Part shown: piece by piece, positions 1 to 6,003 of the stretch | Numbering within the stretch: the first letter of the stretch is position 1 | Layout of the letters: each line of letters starts with the position of its first letter | Assembly (NCBI GenBank): GCA_016292705.1 | Contig: JAEDHZ010000024.1 | Span: 1-12,762 of the forward strand | Direction: 5' to 3' | From: Clostridiaceae bacterium | GTDB taxonomy: Bacteria; Bacillota; Clostridia; Oscillospirales; Acutalibacteraceae | DNA: 12,762 nucleotides | Translations under genes and position numbers: made by a program | The notes under the pieces: generated by a model | The model's database searches: none | The model's input: the letters and a program-made list of their open reading frames with translations, nothing else | Told to the model about the DNA's origin: nothing

Positions 1-255
1 TATACCGCTGTGACAGTGCTCATGGGTGTGTGAATACATTTCATTGGCTTCTTCTTCACCGTCAACTTTCACCGTAATATGTGTGCCCCGGATTGAGCAC
101 TTCAACGATGCTTCTTGCGAAACGGTAACCCCGGGAATTCCGAGGCCGTTCAACCGGGAAATAAACTCCTCACGATTTGGAAGCAGCTCAATCAAAGCGC
201 CGGTCAGCATATCACCCGCTGCGCCCATACCACAGTCAAAATATAATGTTTTCAT
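1..255 (-). CDS. larC: LarC, nickel insertion protein (N-terminal part, cut by window edge)
   Basis: The first 85 residues of LarC are visible; the rest lies beyond position 1. LarC is the CTP-dependent enzyme that inserts nickel into the thiolated pyridinium mononucleotide, the last step of nickel-pincer nucleotide (NPN) cofactor synthesis in the cytoplasm. The N-terminus reads MKTLYFDCGMGAAGDML, the family signature, and residues 76-82 form a His/Cys-rich stretch (HTHEHCH) of the kind expected to handle metal. The ATG lies one nucleotide after the larB stop codon. A GGAGG about ten nucleotides upstream, inside the end of larB, supports the start. Some LarC genes are split by a programmed frameshift; this cannot be judged from the fragment. 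The family call is secure, completeness is unknown. Confidence 0.9.
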   Translation of the reverse strand, partial: MKTLYFDCGMGAAGDMLTGALIELLPNREEFISRLNGLGIPGVTVSQEASLKCSIRGTHITVKVDGEEEANEMYSHTHEHCHSGI

Positions 256-256
256 C

Positions 257-1009
257 TCATTTTGCCTCCATGTGATTGATCATGCTTGCCAGATAACCGG
301 CACCAAAACCGTTATCAATATTCACAACCGATACCCCTCCGGCACAGGAATTAAGCATAGATAACAGTGCGGACAAGCCGTTGAAAGATGCACCGTAGCC
401 TACACTTGTCGGAACGGCAATCACCGGACAATCCGCAAGCCCGGCAATAACGCTGGCAAGTGCACCCTCCATTCCTGCTATTGCAATGATGACGCTTGCA
501 CACATAATCTCATCCATGTGAGCAAGCAGACGGTGCAGTCCCGCAACACCGATGTCATAAAGACGAACAACCTCGTTCCCGAACACTTCGGCAGTTATTG
601 CGGCTTCTTCCGCCACGGGAATGTCACTTGTTCCCCCCGTTGCAACAACAATCTTTCCGATTCCGTCAGCACAAGGGATTGAGCCTATGATTCCTATCCC
701 GGCTTCCGCCTTATACTCCATATCGTACACCGTTCTGATTTTTTCAGCCGCCTTTGATGAAAGTCTGGTAATCAGAACGGTGTTTTGTCCGTTGAGCTTC
801 ATTTTCTCCGTTATTCCGATTATCTGTTCTGCAGTTTTTCCGGCGCCGTATATCACCTCAGGTACTCCCTGACGAATGCCACGGTGCAGATCAATTTTTG
901 CATAGCCTATATCCTCAAACGGTTCCTTTTTCAACGCAAGGACGGCATCGTCAACAGTCATTCTCCCCTCTTTCACAGCTTTAAGAATGGCCCTTATTTC
1001 AGTTTTCAT
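257..1009 (-). CDS. larB: LarB, pyridinium-3,5-biscarboxylic acid mononucleotide synthase
   Basis: This 250-residue protein has normal LarB length. In characterised LarB, nicotinic acid adenine dinucleotide is carboxylated at C5 and its phosphoanhydride hydrolysed, giving the biscarboxylic mononucleotide that LarE then thiolates. The N-terminal part holds the LarB hallmark DLHRGIRQGVPEVIYGAGKT (residues 40-59). The C-terminal PurE/AIR-carboxylase-like part includes GGTSDIPVAEEA (125-136) and ends with a VVNIDNGFGAG stretch (228-238). Cys222 lies just before that stretch and corresponds in position to the cysteine reported to form a covalent adduct with the substrate ring in Lactiplantibacillus LarB. 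The ATG overlaps the larE stop codon (ATGA), so the two are probably translationally coupled, and larC follows after one nucleotide. The assignment is firm. Confidence 0.95.
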   Translation of the reverse strand: MKTEIRAILKAVKEGRMTVDDAVLALKKEPFEDIGYAKIDLHRGIRQGVPEVIYGAGKTAEQIIGITEKMKLNGQNTVLITRLSSKAAEKIRTVYDMEYKAEAGIGIIGSIPCADGIGKIVVATGGTSDIPVAEEAAITAEVFGNEVVRLYDIGVAGLHRLLAHMDEIMCASVIIAIAGMEGALASVIAGLADCPVIAVPTSVGYGASFNGLSALLSMLNSCAGGVSVVNIDNGFGAGYLASMINHMEAK

Positions 1010-1752
1010 TCCCTCACCTCCAAATCCAACAAAACATCTGAATAATACTGCTTTAAAAATCCGATAATGCTCTCCCGGTTTTCAATAATCTTTTCCAACT
1101 GAACTTCTGGAACCTGTATTCTGGCGGCATTTCCGAAAAGTCGGATCCGGAAGTTGCTGAACCCAAGGGAAAACAGATAGTTTTCTGCGGTTTCTGTTGC
1201 AATCAGTTTTTCTTCGGTTATTTGTTCTCCGGTGGGAATACGGGTGGAGAGACAAGAATAGGAGGGCTTGTTCCATGTGAACAGCCCTGCCTCATTTGAA
1301 CGCTGACGGATTTCAGCTTTTGTCAGTCCGCACAGTCTGAGTGGAGAAAGCACCGACAATTCATGAAGCGCCTTCACACCGGGGCGGTCGTTGATATCGT
1401 CAGAAGCATTTGTTCCGTCAAGCAAAACGGAAAACCCATCCGCTTCAGCCTGTGATCTGACAGCTGATAAGATTCTCTTTTTGCAGTAGTAGCAACGGTT
1501 GTGCGGGTTGGAAGATATTCTTTCATCGGAAAGAATATCGAGTTGCAGTATTTCCATTTCCACGCCAAGTTCCCCCGCAAACCGCAACGCATCCTCCAGT
1601 TCAAACTGCGGCTGAAAAGCCGATTTCACATAATAGGCCTGAACTTCCTTTGCATACTGCTTTGCAGAATACAAAAGGTAAGCAGAATCAACACCTCCGG
1701 AAAACGCAACTGCAACCCTCGGATATGTTGAAAAAAAATCACGCAATTCCAT
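1006..1752 (-). CDS. larE: LarE, ATP-dependent sulfur transferase for the nickel-pincer cofactor
   Basis: LarE converts the two carboxylates of the LarB product to thiocarboxylates after adenylation by a PP-loop domain. The PP-loop motif AFSGGVDSA is at residues 16-24, counting from the ATG at 1752. Cys167, in KPSYSCLSTR, matches the cysteine that acts as sacrificial sulfur donor in the Lactiplantibacillus enzyme. A CxxC pair (Cys87 and Cys90, in RCYYCKKR) is also present, and Cys141 is a fourth cysteine. Three-cysteine LarE proteins of this kind are thought to bind a [4Fe-4S] cluster that carries the sulfur instead of losing it from the protein. A longer reading from a TTG at 1767 is open, but the GAGG six nucleotides before the ATG at 1752 makes the 248-residue form more likely. 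It overlaps larB by four bases. Confidence 0.93.
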   Translation of the reverse strand: MELRDFFSTYPRVAVAFSGGVDSAYLLYSAKQYAKEVQAYYVKSAFQPQFELEDALRFAGELGVEMEILQLDILSDERISSNPHNRCYYCKKRILSAVRSQAEADGFSVLLDGTNASDDINDRPGVKALHELSVLSPLRLCGLTKAEIRQRSNEAGLFTWNKPSYSCLSTRIPTGEQITEEKLIATETAENYLFSLGFSNFRIRLFGNAARIQVPEVQLEKIIENRESIIGFLKQYYSDVLLDLEVRE

Positions 1753-1816
1753 ATAATACCTCGGCAAGGCGAAAAGCGACCCTGCAAAAAGTACAGAGCC
1801 GTCAATTCGTTATTCT

Positions 1817-2131
1817 TTATTTCTTCTTAAACAGTGCCGCTTTGACAACGCCTTTAGGATCTTTCACAAGCAGAATGACAAGCCAGATAATAAGGCCGAG
1901 AGCAACAACAGACAAACCAAGATACAAGTCGTTGAGCATATCTGACGGAGCAGGAGTGAAATATTCGGCTCCGATTTCAACATACTCAGATATTGCGTCA
2001 ACAAGCCACATAAGCGAAGCGCCCCAATATATCAGGCAAAGAGACCCGACCTTCATCTCGCTTTTGGGAGCTCCCTTGTACCAAATAACTGTGCAGATGA
2101 TTGCCGCAAATATCGTTGTCAACAAAGTCAT
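1817..2131 (-). CDS. Small uncharacterised membrane protein, lar-linked (second of two)
   Basis: I do not recognise a named family. The 104-residue product has three hydrophobic segments, at about residues 3-18, 28-47 and 69-89. A short acidic loop follows the second, and the C-terminal tail is Lys-rich and likely cytoplasmic. I chose the ATG at 2131 because it overlaps the stop codon of the preceding membrane-protein gene as ATGA, with a GGAGGG upstream. A longer reading from 2167 would overlap that gene by 40 bases and lacks support. The gene sits 64 nt upstream of larE, in the same direction and behind the same promoter. A link to NPN cofactor use or to nickel or substrate transport is therefore reasonable, but that is inference from position only. 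Confidence 0.75.
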   Translation of the reverse strand: MTLLTTIFAAIICTVIWYKGAPKSEMKVGSLCLIYWGASLMWLVDAISEYVEIGAEYFTPAPSDMLNDLYLGLSVVALGLIIWLVILLVKDPKGVVKAALFKKK

Positions 2132-2547
2132 CCCTGCGCACCCTCCGCTGCCGGTTCCGGCGCACAAAGTGCCCGCTTTTCAACAACCGATGAGATAGCA
2201 AGCATACCGCCCCACACGGCTGTGACAAGAACAGCCATCATCACGCCTGCAGTTCCCATTTCGGCAAGCATTTCGGCTGTTTCGCCGGTTTCAACAGCGG
2301 ACAGAAACGGAAAGAACGGAACAACCTCACCGTGCCAGACATGCTCAAAAGCAAGCAAAGCAGACCCGCCCCAAAGCATCTTGTTCAACCATCCGAGTTT
2401 TGCGGAAAAAGAAATCTTTTTTGTTTCCTCAACTGAACCGTCGGGAAGAGAAAGCCTGACAGACTCCTCGCTTTCTTTGGATTTAATCACCTTTGAAGCC
2501 ACTGTTGTGATAACTGCTTCAGCGGCAGGAACAAGAAAACATGCCAT
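2128..2547 (-). CDS. Small uncharacterised membrane protein, lar-linked (first of two)
   Basis: This 139-residue protein has no motif I can tie to a known function. It starts with a hydrophobic or amphipathic segment, MACFLVPAAEAVITTV (residues 1-16). A charged, probably cytoplasmic stretch follows at about 22-48. Two more hydrophobic segments lie at about 51-69 and 98-122. The tail is rich in Ala, Glu and Cys. A cluster of possible metal ligands (Glu68, His69, His72, Glu74) lies at the edge of the second segment. The start is well supported by AGGAGG seven nucleotides before the ATG. It is the first gene behind the strong promoter at 2718-2746 and overlaps the next membrane-protein gene by four bases, so the two probably form a pair or complex. 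Confidence 0.8.
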   Translation of the reverse strand: MACFLVPAAEAVITTVASKVIKSKESEESVRLSLPDGSVEETKKISFSAKLGWLNKMLWGGSALLAFEHVWHGEVVPFFPFLSAVETGETAEMLAEMGTAGVMMAVLVTAVWGGMLAISSVVEKRALCAPEPAAEGAQG

Positions 2548-2711
2548 AATTATTTACCTCCTGAAATATCAGGCTACAATATGCAAAATGAAGGCATACC
2601 ATTTCTCTCCTGAAAAACCGTACACCTTCATGGTACACACAATAACCCGTTTTGTATAAAAATATAATACTGCGGACACTTCGGTGTCCTGACCCAGCTT
2701 CTTGCTGAACC
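2548..2711 (-). promoter_or_regulatory. Long structured 5' leader of the lar operon
   Basis: About 164 nt separate the expected transcription start from the first ATG. The leader holds several hairpins: CAGC/GCTG near the 5' end, a six-bp GGACAC/GTGTCC stem at 2674-2689, and an ATGAAGG/CCTTCAT pairing between 2588-2594 and 2625-2631 that competes with local pairings. A five-bp stem at 2560-2573 overlaps the ribosome binding site. No riboswitch class I know could be matched with confidence. One minus-strand frame is open from about 2709 to a TGA at 2569, with an internal ATG at 2631 that would give a 20-residue peptide, but no ribosome binding site precedes it. It is not called as a gene. Confidence 0.5.
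2560..2573 (-). promoter_or_regulatory. Small hairpin overlapping the Shine-Dalgarno sequence
   Basis: A CCTGA/TCAGG stem with a four-nucleotide loop lies directly before the first membrane-protein gene. The 3' arm of the stem shares bases with the AGGAGG at 2557-2562, so folding would partly hide the ribosome binding site. It is only five base pairs long and may be fortuitous. Confidence 0.35.
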
Positions 2712-2717
2712 GAGCAA

Positions 2718-2746
2718 ATTATACCACCTTTTTGATATGTAGTCAA
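2718..2746 (-). promoter_or_regulatory. Sigma-A promoter of the membrane-protein/lar operon
   Basis: On the minus strand TTGACT (2741-2746) and TATAAT (2718-2723) are separated by exactly 17 nt, with a TG one base before the -10 hexamer (extended -10). This is close to the vegetative consensus. It lies just past the DUF3842 stop codon, so the lar genes can be transcribed independently of DUF3842. The predicted start is near 2711. Confidence 0.85.
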
Positions 2747-2751
2747 TACAG

Positions 2752-3159
2752 TCAGAAAAAAAGGCGGTCAAGCTCTTCAAGAGTTTCCTCAACCAGCCGG
2801 CTGACTGTGAAACCCGAAACGCCGACAACAATGTTGTCGCAATGGTTCATCGGCAATAATATCCGTTTTGCCATACTTTGCCCGACGGCAAGAGCCATTG
2901 CCGGAGTAATCTCTCCGTGCATTGAATCTGCAATAACAATACCGATAGGCCCTATAATGACATCTGCCTTGCGGCAACCGACAATTACGGCATTTTCTCC
3001 GGTTGCGGCATTGTTTGCACCGGCTTTCAGCATTGCTGATGTTGCCGTTGCATTCGTTCCGACCGCTGTTATAATTGCTGTTGGATTTTTCTCTTTAATC
3101 GCTGCAACAAGCTGTTTTCCGATTCCGCCGCCCTGCGCATCAATGATAAGAATATTCAT
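2752..3159 (-). CDS. DUF3842 family protein
   Basis: This 135-residue protein matches my recollection of DUF3842, a family of unknown function common in Clostridia. It opens with a Rossmann-like beta strand and glycine-rich loop (MNILIIDAQGGGIGKQLV). Other conserved stretches are VGTNATATSAMLKAGAN (33-49), ATGENAVIVGC (52-62) and IGPIGIVIADSMHGEITPAMA (69-89). The glycine-rich loop and the T/N-rich segment suggest nucleotide or dinucleotide binding, but no reaction is known. The ATG is preceded by GGAGG with good spacing. It has its own promoter and leader, and no convincing terminator separates it from the lar unit, so read-through is possible. Its placement beside lar genes suggests a related role, which is unproven. 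Confidence 0.88.
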   Translation of the reverse strand: MNILIIDAQGGGIGKQLVAAIKEKNPTAIITAVGTNATATSAMLKAGANNAATGENAVIVGCRKADVIIGPIGIVIADSMHGEITPAMALAVGQSMAKRILLPMNHCDNIVVGVSGFTVSRLVEETLEELDRLFF

Positions 3160-3272
3160 ATCTGTCCTCCGTAGTCGCCCCGACGAACCGATAATTATTT
3201 ATATCAGTTCCTGATATTCCGCCGGAATATGCCCTTTTGCTATCAGAAATGAATAAACCGGAAGCCTTTGTT
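3160..3272 (-). promoter_or_regulatory. Hairpin-rich 5' leader of the DUF3842 gene
   Basis: About 113 nt lie between the predicted transcription start and the ATG. Three small hairpins occur in order: ATATTCC/GGAATAT (seven bp, 3214-3230), ATCAG/CTGAT (3203-3215, sharing two bases with the first), and GTCG/CGAC (3174-3184) just before the ribosome binding site at 3166-3170. I could not match this to a known riboswitch. Confidence 0.4.
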
Positions 3273-3278
3273 ACCCAC

Positions 3279-3307
3279 ATTATATATAAAAACAAAGTGA
3301 TTTTCAA
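3279..3307 (-). promoter_or_regulatory. Sigma-A promoter of the DUF3842 gene
   Basis: On the minus strand TTGAAA (3302-3307) and TATAAT (3279-3284) are separated by 17 nt. The promoter lies directly downstream of the hairpin that likely ends the hydrogenase operon, so DUF3842 starts a new transcription unit. Confidence 0.8.
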
Positions 3308-3318
3308 GACCATTTTGA

Positions 3319-3348
3319 AACCGGGCAACCTTATCGGGCTGCCCGGTT
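3319..3348 (-). terminator. Probable terminator of the rex-to-hydrogenase operon
   Basis: A GC-rich 12-bp stem (3319-3330 with 3337-3348, one G-U pair in one orientation) closes a six-nucleotide loop, 45 nt past the hydrogenase stop codon. On the minus strand the stem is followed by only a few U residues, so termination may be imperfect. The opposite strand is followed by a longer T-rich stretch, but no plus-strand gene is visible. Confidence 0.6.
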
Positions 3349-3392
3349 ATTTCTTCTCTTATGCAAGGCTTTGTTAAGCACAACAGCCCATT

Positions 3393-4817
3393 TCATTTCA
3401 ACACCGAAATTGCATCTGCAATTGTTTTTTCAAGTGCTTCTCTTCCGTATTTGTCAACTTCAGCTTTGTTCTTTTCACCGTGTGTGAGGCAACCTGCGCC
3501 ACCGATACATCCGCCGACACACGCCATACCTTCAATAAAGTTCGCTTCGGTAAGGTTCTTGCTCTTTTTCAAAAGAGCCACCTTGCATTGCTCAATGCCA
3601 TCGCATGACACTGCTTTCAGTTCAAAATCAGTGTTTCCGTGTTCTTTAATACCCTGCGCAACTGCATCGGAAAGGCCGCCGCAACGCGCAAAGATTCTTC
3701 CGAAATAGGAAGCGTTATCAAGAACATCTTCGGAAAGAGTTGTAATGTCAATGTCCCGCGAATCAAACAACGCCTGCAGTTCTTCAAAAGTCATGGCAAC
3801 ATCAACATACTGCTTTACAGATTCCTTTTGAACTTCTGCTTTTTTTGCCGTACACGGACCGATGAATATAACTTTGCATCCTTTTTCATGTTCTTTCAAA
3901 TACTTTGCAATTGTTGCCATAGGAGAAAGGCTGTGAGAAACAAACGGAATCATATCAGGGAAGTTCTTTTCAATATAGCTCACAAATGCCGGGCAGCAGG
4001 AACTTGTTAAAAACCCCTTTTCAACAAGTTCCCGACTTTCGGCATCGGCAACCATATCAGCGCCGAGAGCAGCTTCAACAACCGCATGAAAACCGAATTC
4101 TTTTAAGCCCTTAATCACCTGACCAAGTTTTGCATAGGTAAACTGACTGGAAATTGACGGAGCAACAACGGCATACACTTTGTATTTCTTGTTGTTTTCA
4201 CTTTTTTTGATGATATCAATAGCATCAAGAATATATGACTTGTCGGTAATTGCACCGAAGGGACACTGATAAACACATGCGCCGCAGGCAATACACTTTT
4301 CATCATCAATTGCGGCTGCCTTTGCTTCATTCATGTGAATTGCTTTGATTTTGCAAGCATTTTCACACGGTCTTCTCCGGCTGATAATAGCTGTGTATGG
4401 ACACACCTTTGCGCAAGCGCCACATTCTTTACACTTCGTTTTATCAATATGCGCCACATGGTTCTGATCAAAAGAAATGGCATTGAATTTGCAGGCATCC
4501 TCACAGCGGTGCGCAAGACACCCTCTGCAAGCATTGGTAACTTCATAACCGCCCATCGGGCATTCGTCGCAAGCAGTTTCAATTACCTCTATTACATTTG
4601 AGGAGCCGTTGCTTGCGCCCATAGCTATTTTTACGCGTTCTGCGAGAATGGCTCTTTCTTTATAAACGCAGCAGCGCATTGTTGGTGTGTTACCCGGAAC
4701 AATCGTTTTGGGAATATCCAGCACATTTTCAAGGAGGGTGTCGTTCCATGCAAGCCGAGCCACTTCACGCAGCACCTTATATTTCAGATGTTGAACCTTG
4801 GTATCAAACTTACGCAT
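3393..4817 (-). CDS. hydA: Monomeric [FeFe]-hydrogenase, group B-like
   Basis: A 474-residue cytoplasmic [FeFe]-hydrogenase expected to reduce protons with ferredoxin or to oxidise H2. The N-terminal half carries cysteine sets for several [4Fe-4S] clusters: Cys97/100/105/109, Cys129/132/135/139, Cys151/155 and Cys175/178/181/185, plus Cys83/86. The H-cluster motifs are complete: L1 TSSCCPAF (271-278; Cys274 in the proton-relay position, Cys275 a ligand), L2 GPCTAKKAE (Cys322) and L3 GMACVGGCIGG (Cys433, Cys437). PAF in L1 and VGGC in L3, instead of PGW and PGGC, place it outside the classic group A and fit group B (HydA2-like). There is no NAD-binding part. It is last in the operon, 13 nt after the phosphatase gene, with AAGGAGG before its ATG. 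Confidence 0.93.
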   Translation of the reverse strand: MRKFDTKVQHLKYKVLREVARLAWNDTLLENVLDIPKTIVPGNTPTMRCCVYKERAILAERVKIAMGASNGSSNVIEVIETACDECPMGGYEVTNACRGCLAHRCEDACKFNAISFDQNHVAHIDKTKCKECGACAKVCPYTAIISRRRPCENACKIKAIHMNEAKAAAIDDEKCIACGACVYQCPFGAITDKSYILDAIDIIKKSENNKKYKVYAVVAPSISSQFTYAKLGQVIKGLKEFGFHAVVEAALGADMVADAESRELVEKGFLTSSCCPAFVSYIEKNFPDMIPFVSHSLSPMATIAKYLKEHEKGCKVIFIGPCTAKKAEVQKESVKQYVDVAMTFEELQALFDSRDIDITTLSEDVLDNASYFGRIFARCGGLSDAVAQGIKEHGNTDFELKAVSCDGIEQCKVALLKKSKNLTEANFIEGMACVGGCIGGAGCLTHGEKNKAEVDKYGREALEKTIADAISVLK

Positions 4818-4830
4818 CTATAATTCCTCC

Positions 4831-6003
4831 TTAAAAATAACTGACTTTTATACGCTTTCCCATTTGTCTGAGACAAGCCGAAAGCTCTTCGACCAAATTC
4901 ATTTTAATATTGAATGTGATGGGCAAATCAGGATTCTGATGTGCAGGATTCACTGCTCTGCCAACATAAAAATTGATGTCTGTGGCTTCCTCAAACAACA
5001 GTCTGCAAATTAGTGAAGCGCCGTCACGCTGGAAACCCCATTGCTCATAAAGTTCGTTCTTGTCAAGAGTGTCCTTTGCATACTCAATAACCTTGCTTAT
5101 TGTGATGACACCCTCTGTTACCAGATCCACCCCGTCAATCTCGGCAATTGGCGGAACATCGCTCCTTTCAAAACGCAGCGTTGCTTTAATCTCCTTACCC
5201 AAGTATTTTGCGGCAATTGAGGAAGTTGTGCCGCCGCAAATAATATGCTTGCCCTCTTTGGAGAAAAACAAAGACATCATTCTGTTGCAATCATCACGGT
5301 TTCTTGGCGGTCCGAACAAAATGTTCATCGGCTCACGCTTGCGTATTTTTACCACACATGCAGTAGCATCATCGCCCGGATGATGCCCATATTCCTTGTC
5401 ACACTCATCCACGAGCATCGTGGCAAGTGTTTTTGCTGTATAACCGGCGGCGGAAATGGTTTTCATGAATTCTGCGATATCTTCCCATTTCCAGCCAAAG
5501 TTGAATGCAATACCGATTCCGGCATGAGGACAGCCGTCACTCATTGCAGTGAGTATATCGTTGTCCTGCAACTTGACAGTTGACTTCTGAACACTCTTTC
5601 CGCAAATGTTGAGTTCCTGCTTAGGATAATCAAACAACTCGCCGTCACGAATAAATATTACATTTGGGTTATCGTATTGGATGATTTCTGCAAATTCATT
5701 TTTAATTATGTGAATAATTGTAAATGTTGAATATGCTGCCCCTCTCACTGAGCAAATCGGAAGTGTTGCGGCAATTGTTGAAACACAATCCTCTAATTTT
5801 AACCCTTGTGCCATCATGGTAGATATGATTTTTGAAGTTAATGTTGAAAGAATGCTTGCTTTAACACCGCTTCCAAGTCCGTCAGCCAACACAATTACAG
5901 TTGAATTATCGTCTTGCTCAATAATGTCAACATGATCACCGCAAAGCTGTTCACCTTCATGATTAATACTTTTCCAGCCGATGTCAACACATAAATTATT
6001 CAC
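4831..6003 (-). CDS. PP2C/SpoIIE-type protein phosphatase with an extra C-terminal domain
   Basis: The first ~220 of 390 residues form a SpoIIE-type PP2C phosphatase domain, which removes phosphate from Ser/Thr using two metal ions. The acidic metal-binding positions are visible: Asp41-Gly42 in LADGLGSGVKAS, Asp156-Gly157 in AMSDGCPHAG, and Asp211-Asp212 in PGDDATACVV. There is no membrane segment. Residues ~225-390 form a second region I cannot assign, with a glycine-rich ICGGTTSSIAAKYLGKE stretch (255-271). The start is a GTG at 6003, overlapping the HydS stop codon by eight bases, with GGAG ten nucleotides upstream, so translation is coupled to HydS. Its position between a sensory hydrogenase and a hydrogenase suggests it relays the HydS signal. 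The substrate is unknown. Confidence 0.9.
   Translation of the reverse strand: MNNLCVDIGWKSINHEGEQLCGDHVDIIEQDDNSTVIVLADGLGSGVKASILSTLTSKIISTMMAQGLKLEDCVSTIAATLPICSVRGAAYSTFTIIHIIKNEFAEIIQYDNPNVIFIRDGELFDYPKQELNICGKSVQKSTVKLQDNDILTAMSDGCPHAGIGIAFNFGWKWEDIAEFMKTISAAGYTAKTLATMLVDECDKEYGHHPGDDATACVVKIRKREPMNILFGPPRNRDDCNRMMSLFFSKEGKHIICGGTTSSIAAKYLGKEIKATLRFERSDVPPIAEIDGVDLVTEGVITISKVIEYAKDTLDKNELYEQWGFQRDGASLICRLLFEEATDINFYVGRAVNPAHQNPDLPITFNIKMNLVEELSACLRQMGKRIKVSYF

Noticed and set aside
26..364. Plus-strand open frame of 112 codons at the window start
   Set aside because: It is antisense to larC and larB, which are unmistakable on the minus strand, and shows no family features.
1650..2198. 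Plus-strand open frame of 182 codons over larE and the membrane proteins
   Set aside because: It is antisense to three minus-strand genes with good starts and overlaps, and has no domain signature.
2569..2631. 20-residue leader peptide gene upstream of the lar operon
   Set aside because: It has an ATG and a stop but no ribosome binding site, and the open frame extends upstream of the ATG, so translation is not supported.
2751..2790. T-run after the DUF3842 gene as a terminator
   Set aside because: The run of seven T residues lies at the stop codon, and the stem before it is four or five bp with a tiny loop and separated from the run.
3370..3385. TTGTTAAGCACAACA as a possible Rex site after the hydrogenase gene
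   Set aside because: The half-sites are six nucleotides apart (TGTT to AACA), not eight as in the Rex consensus, and the site overlaps the end of the gene, with no promoter beside it.
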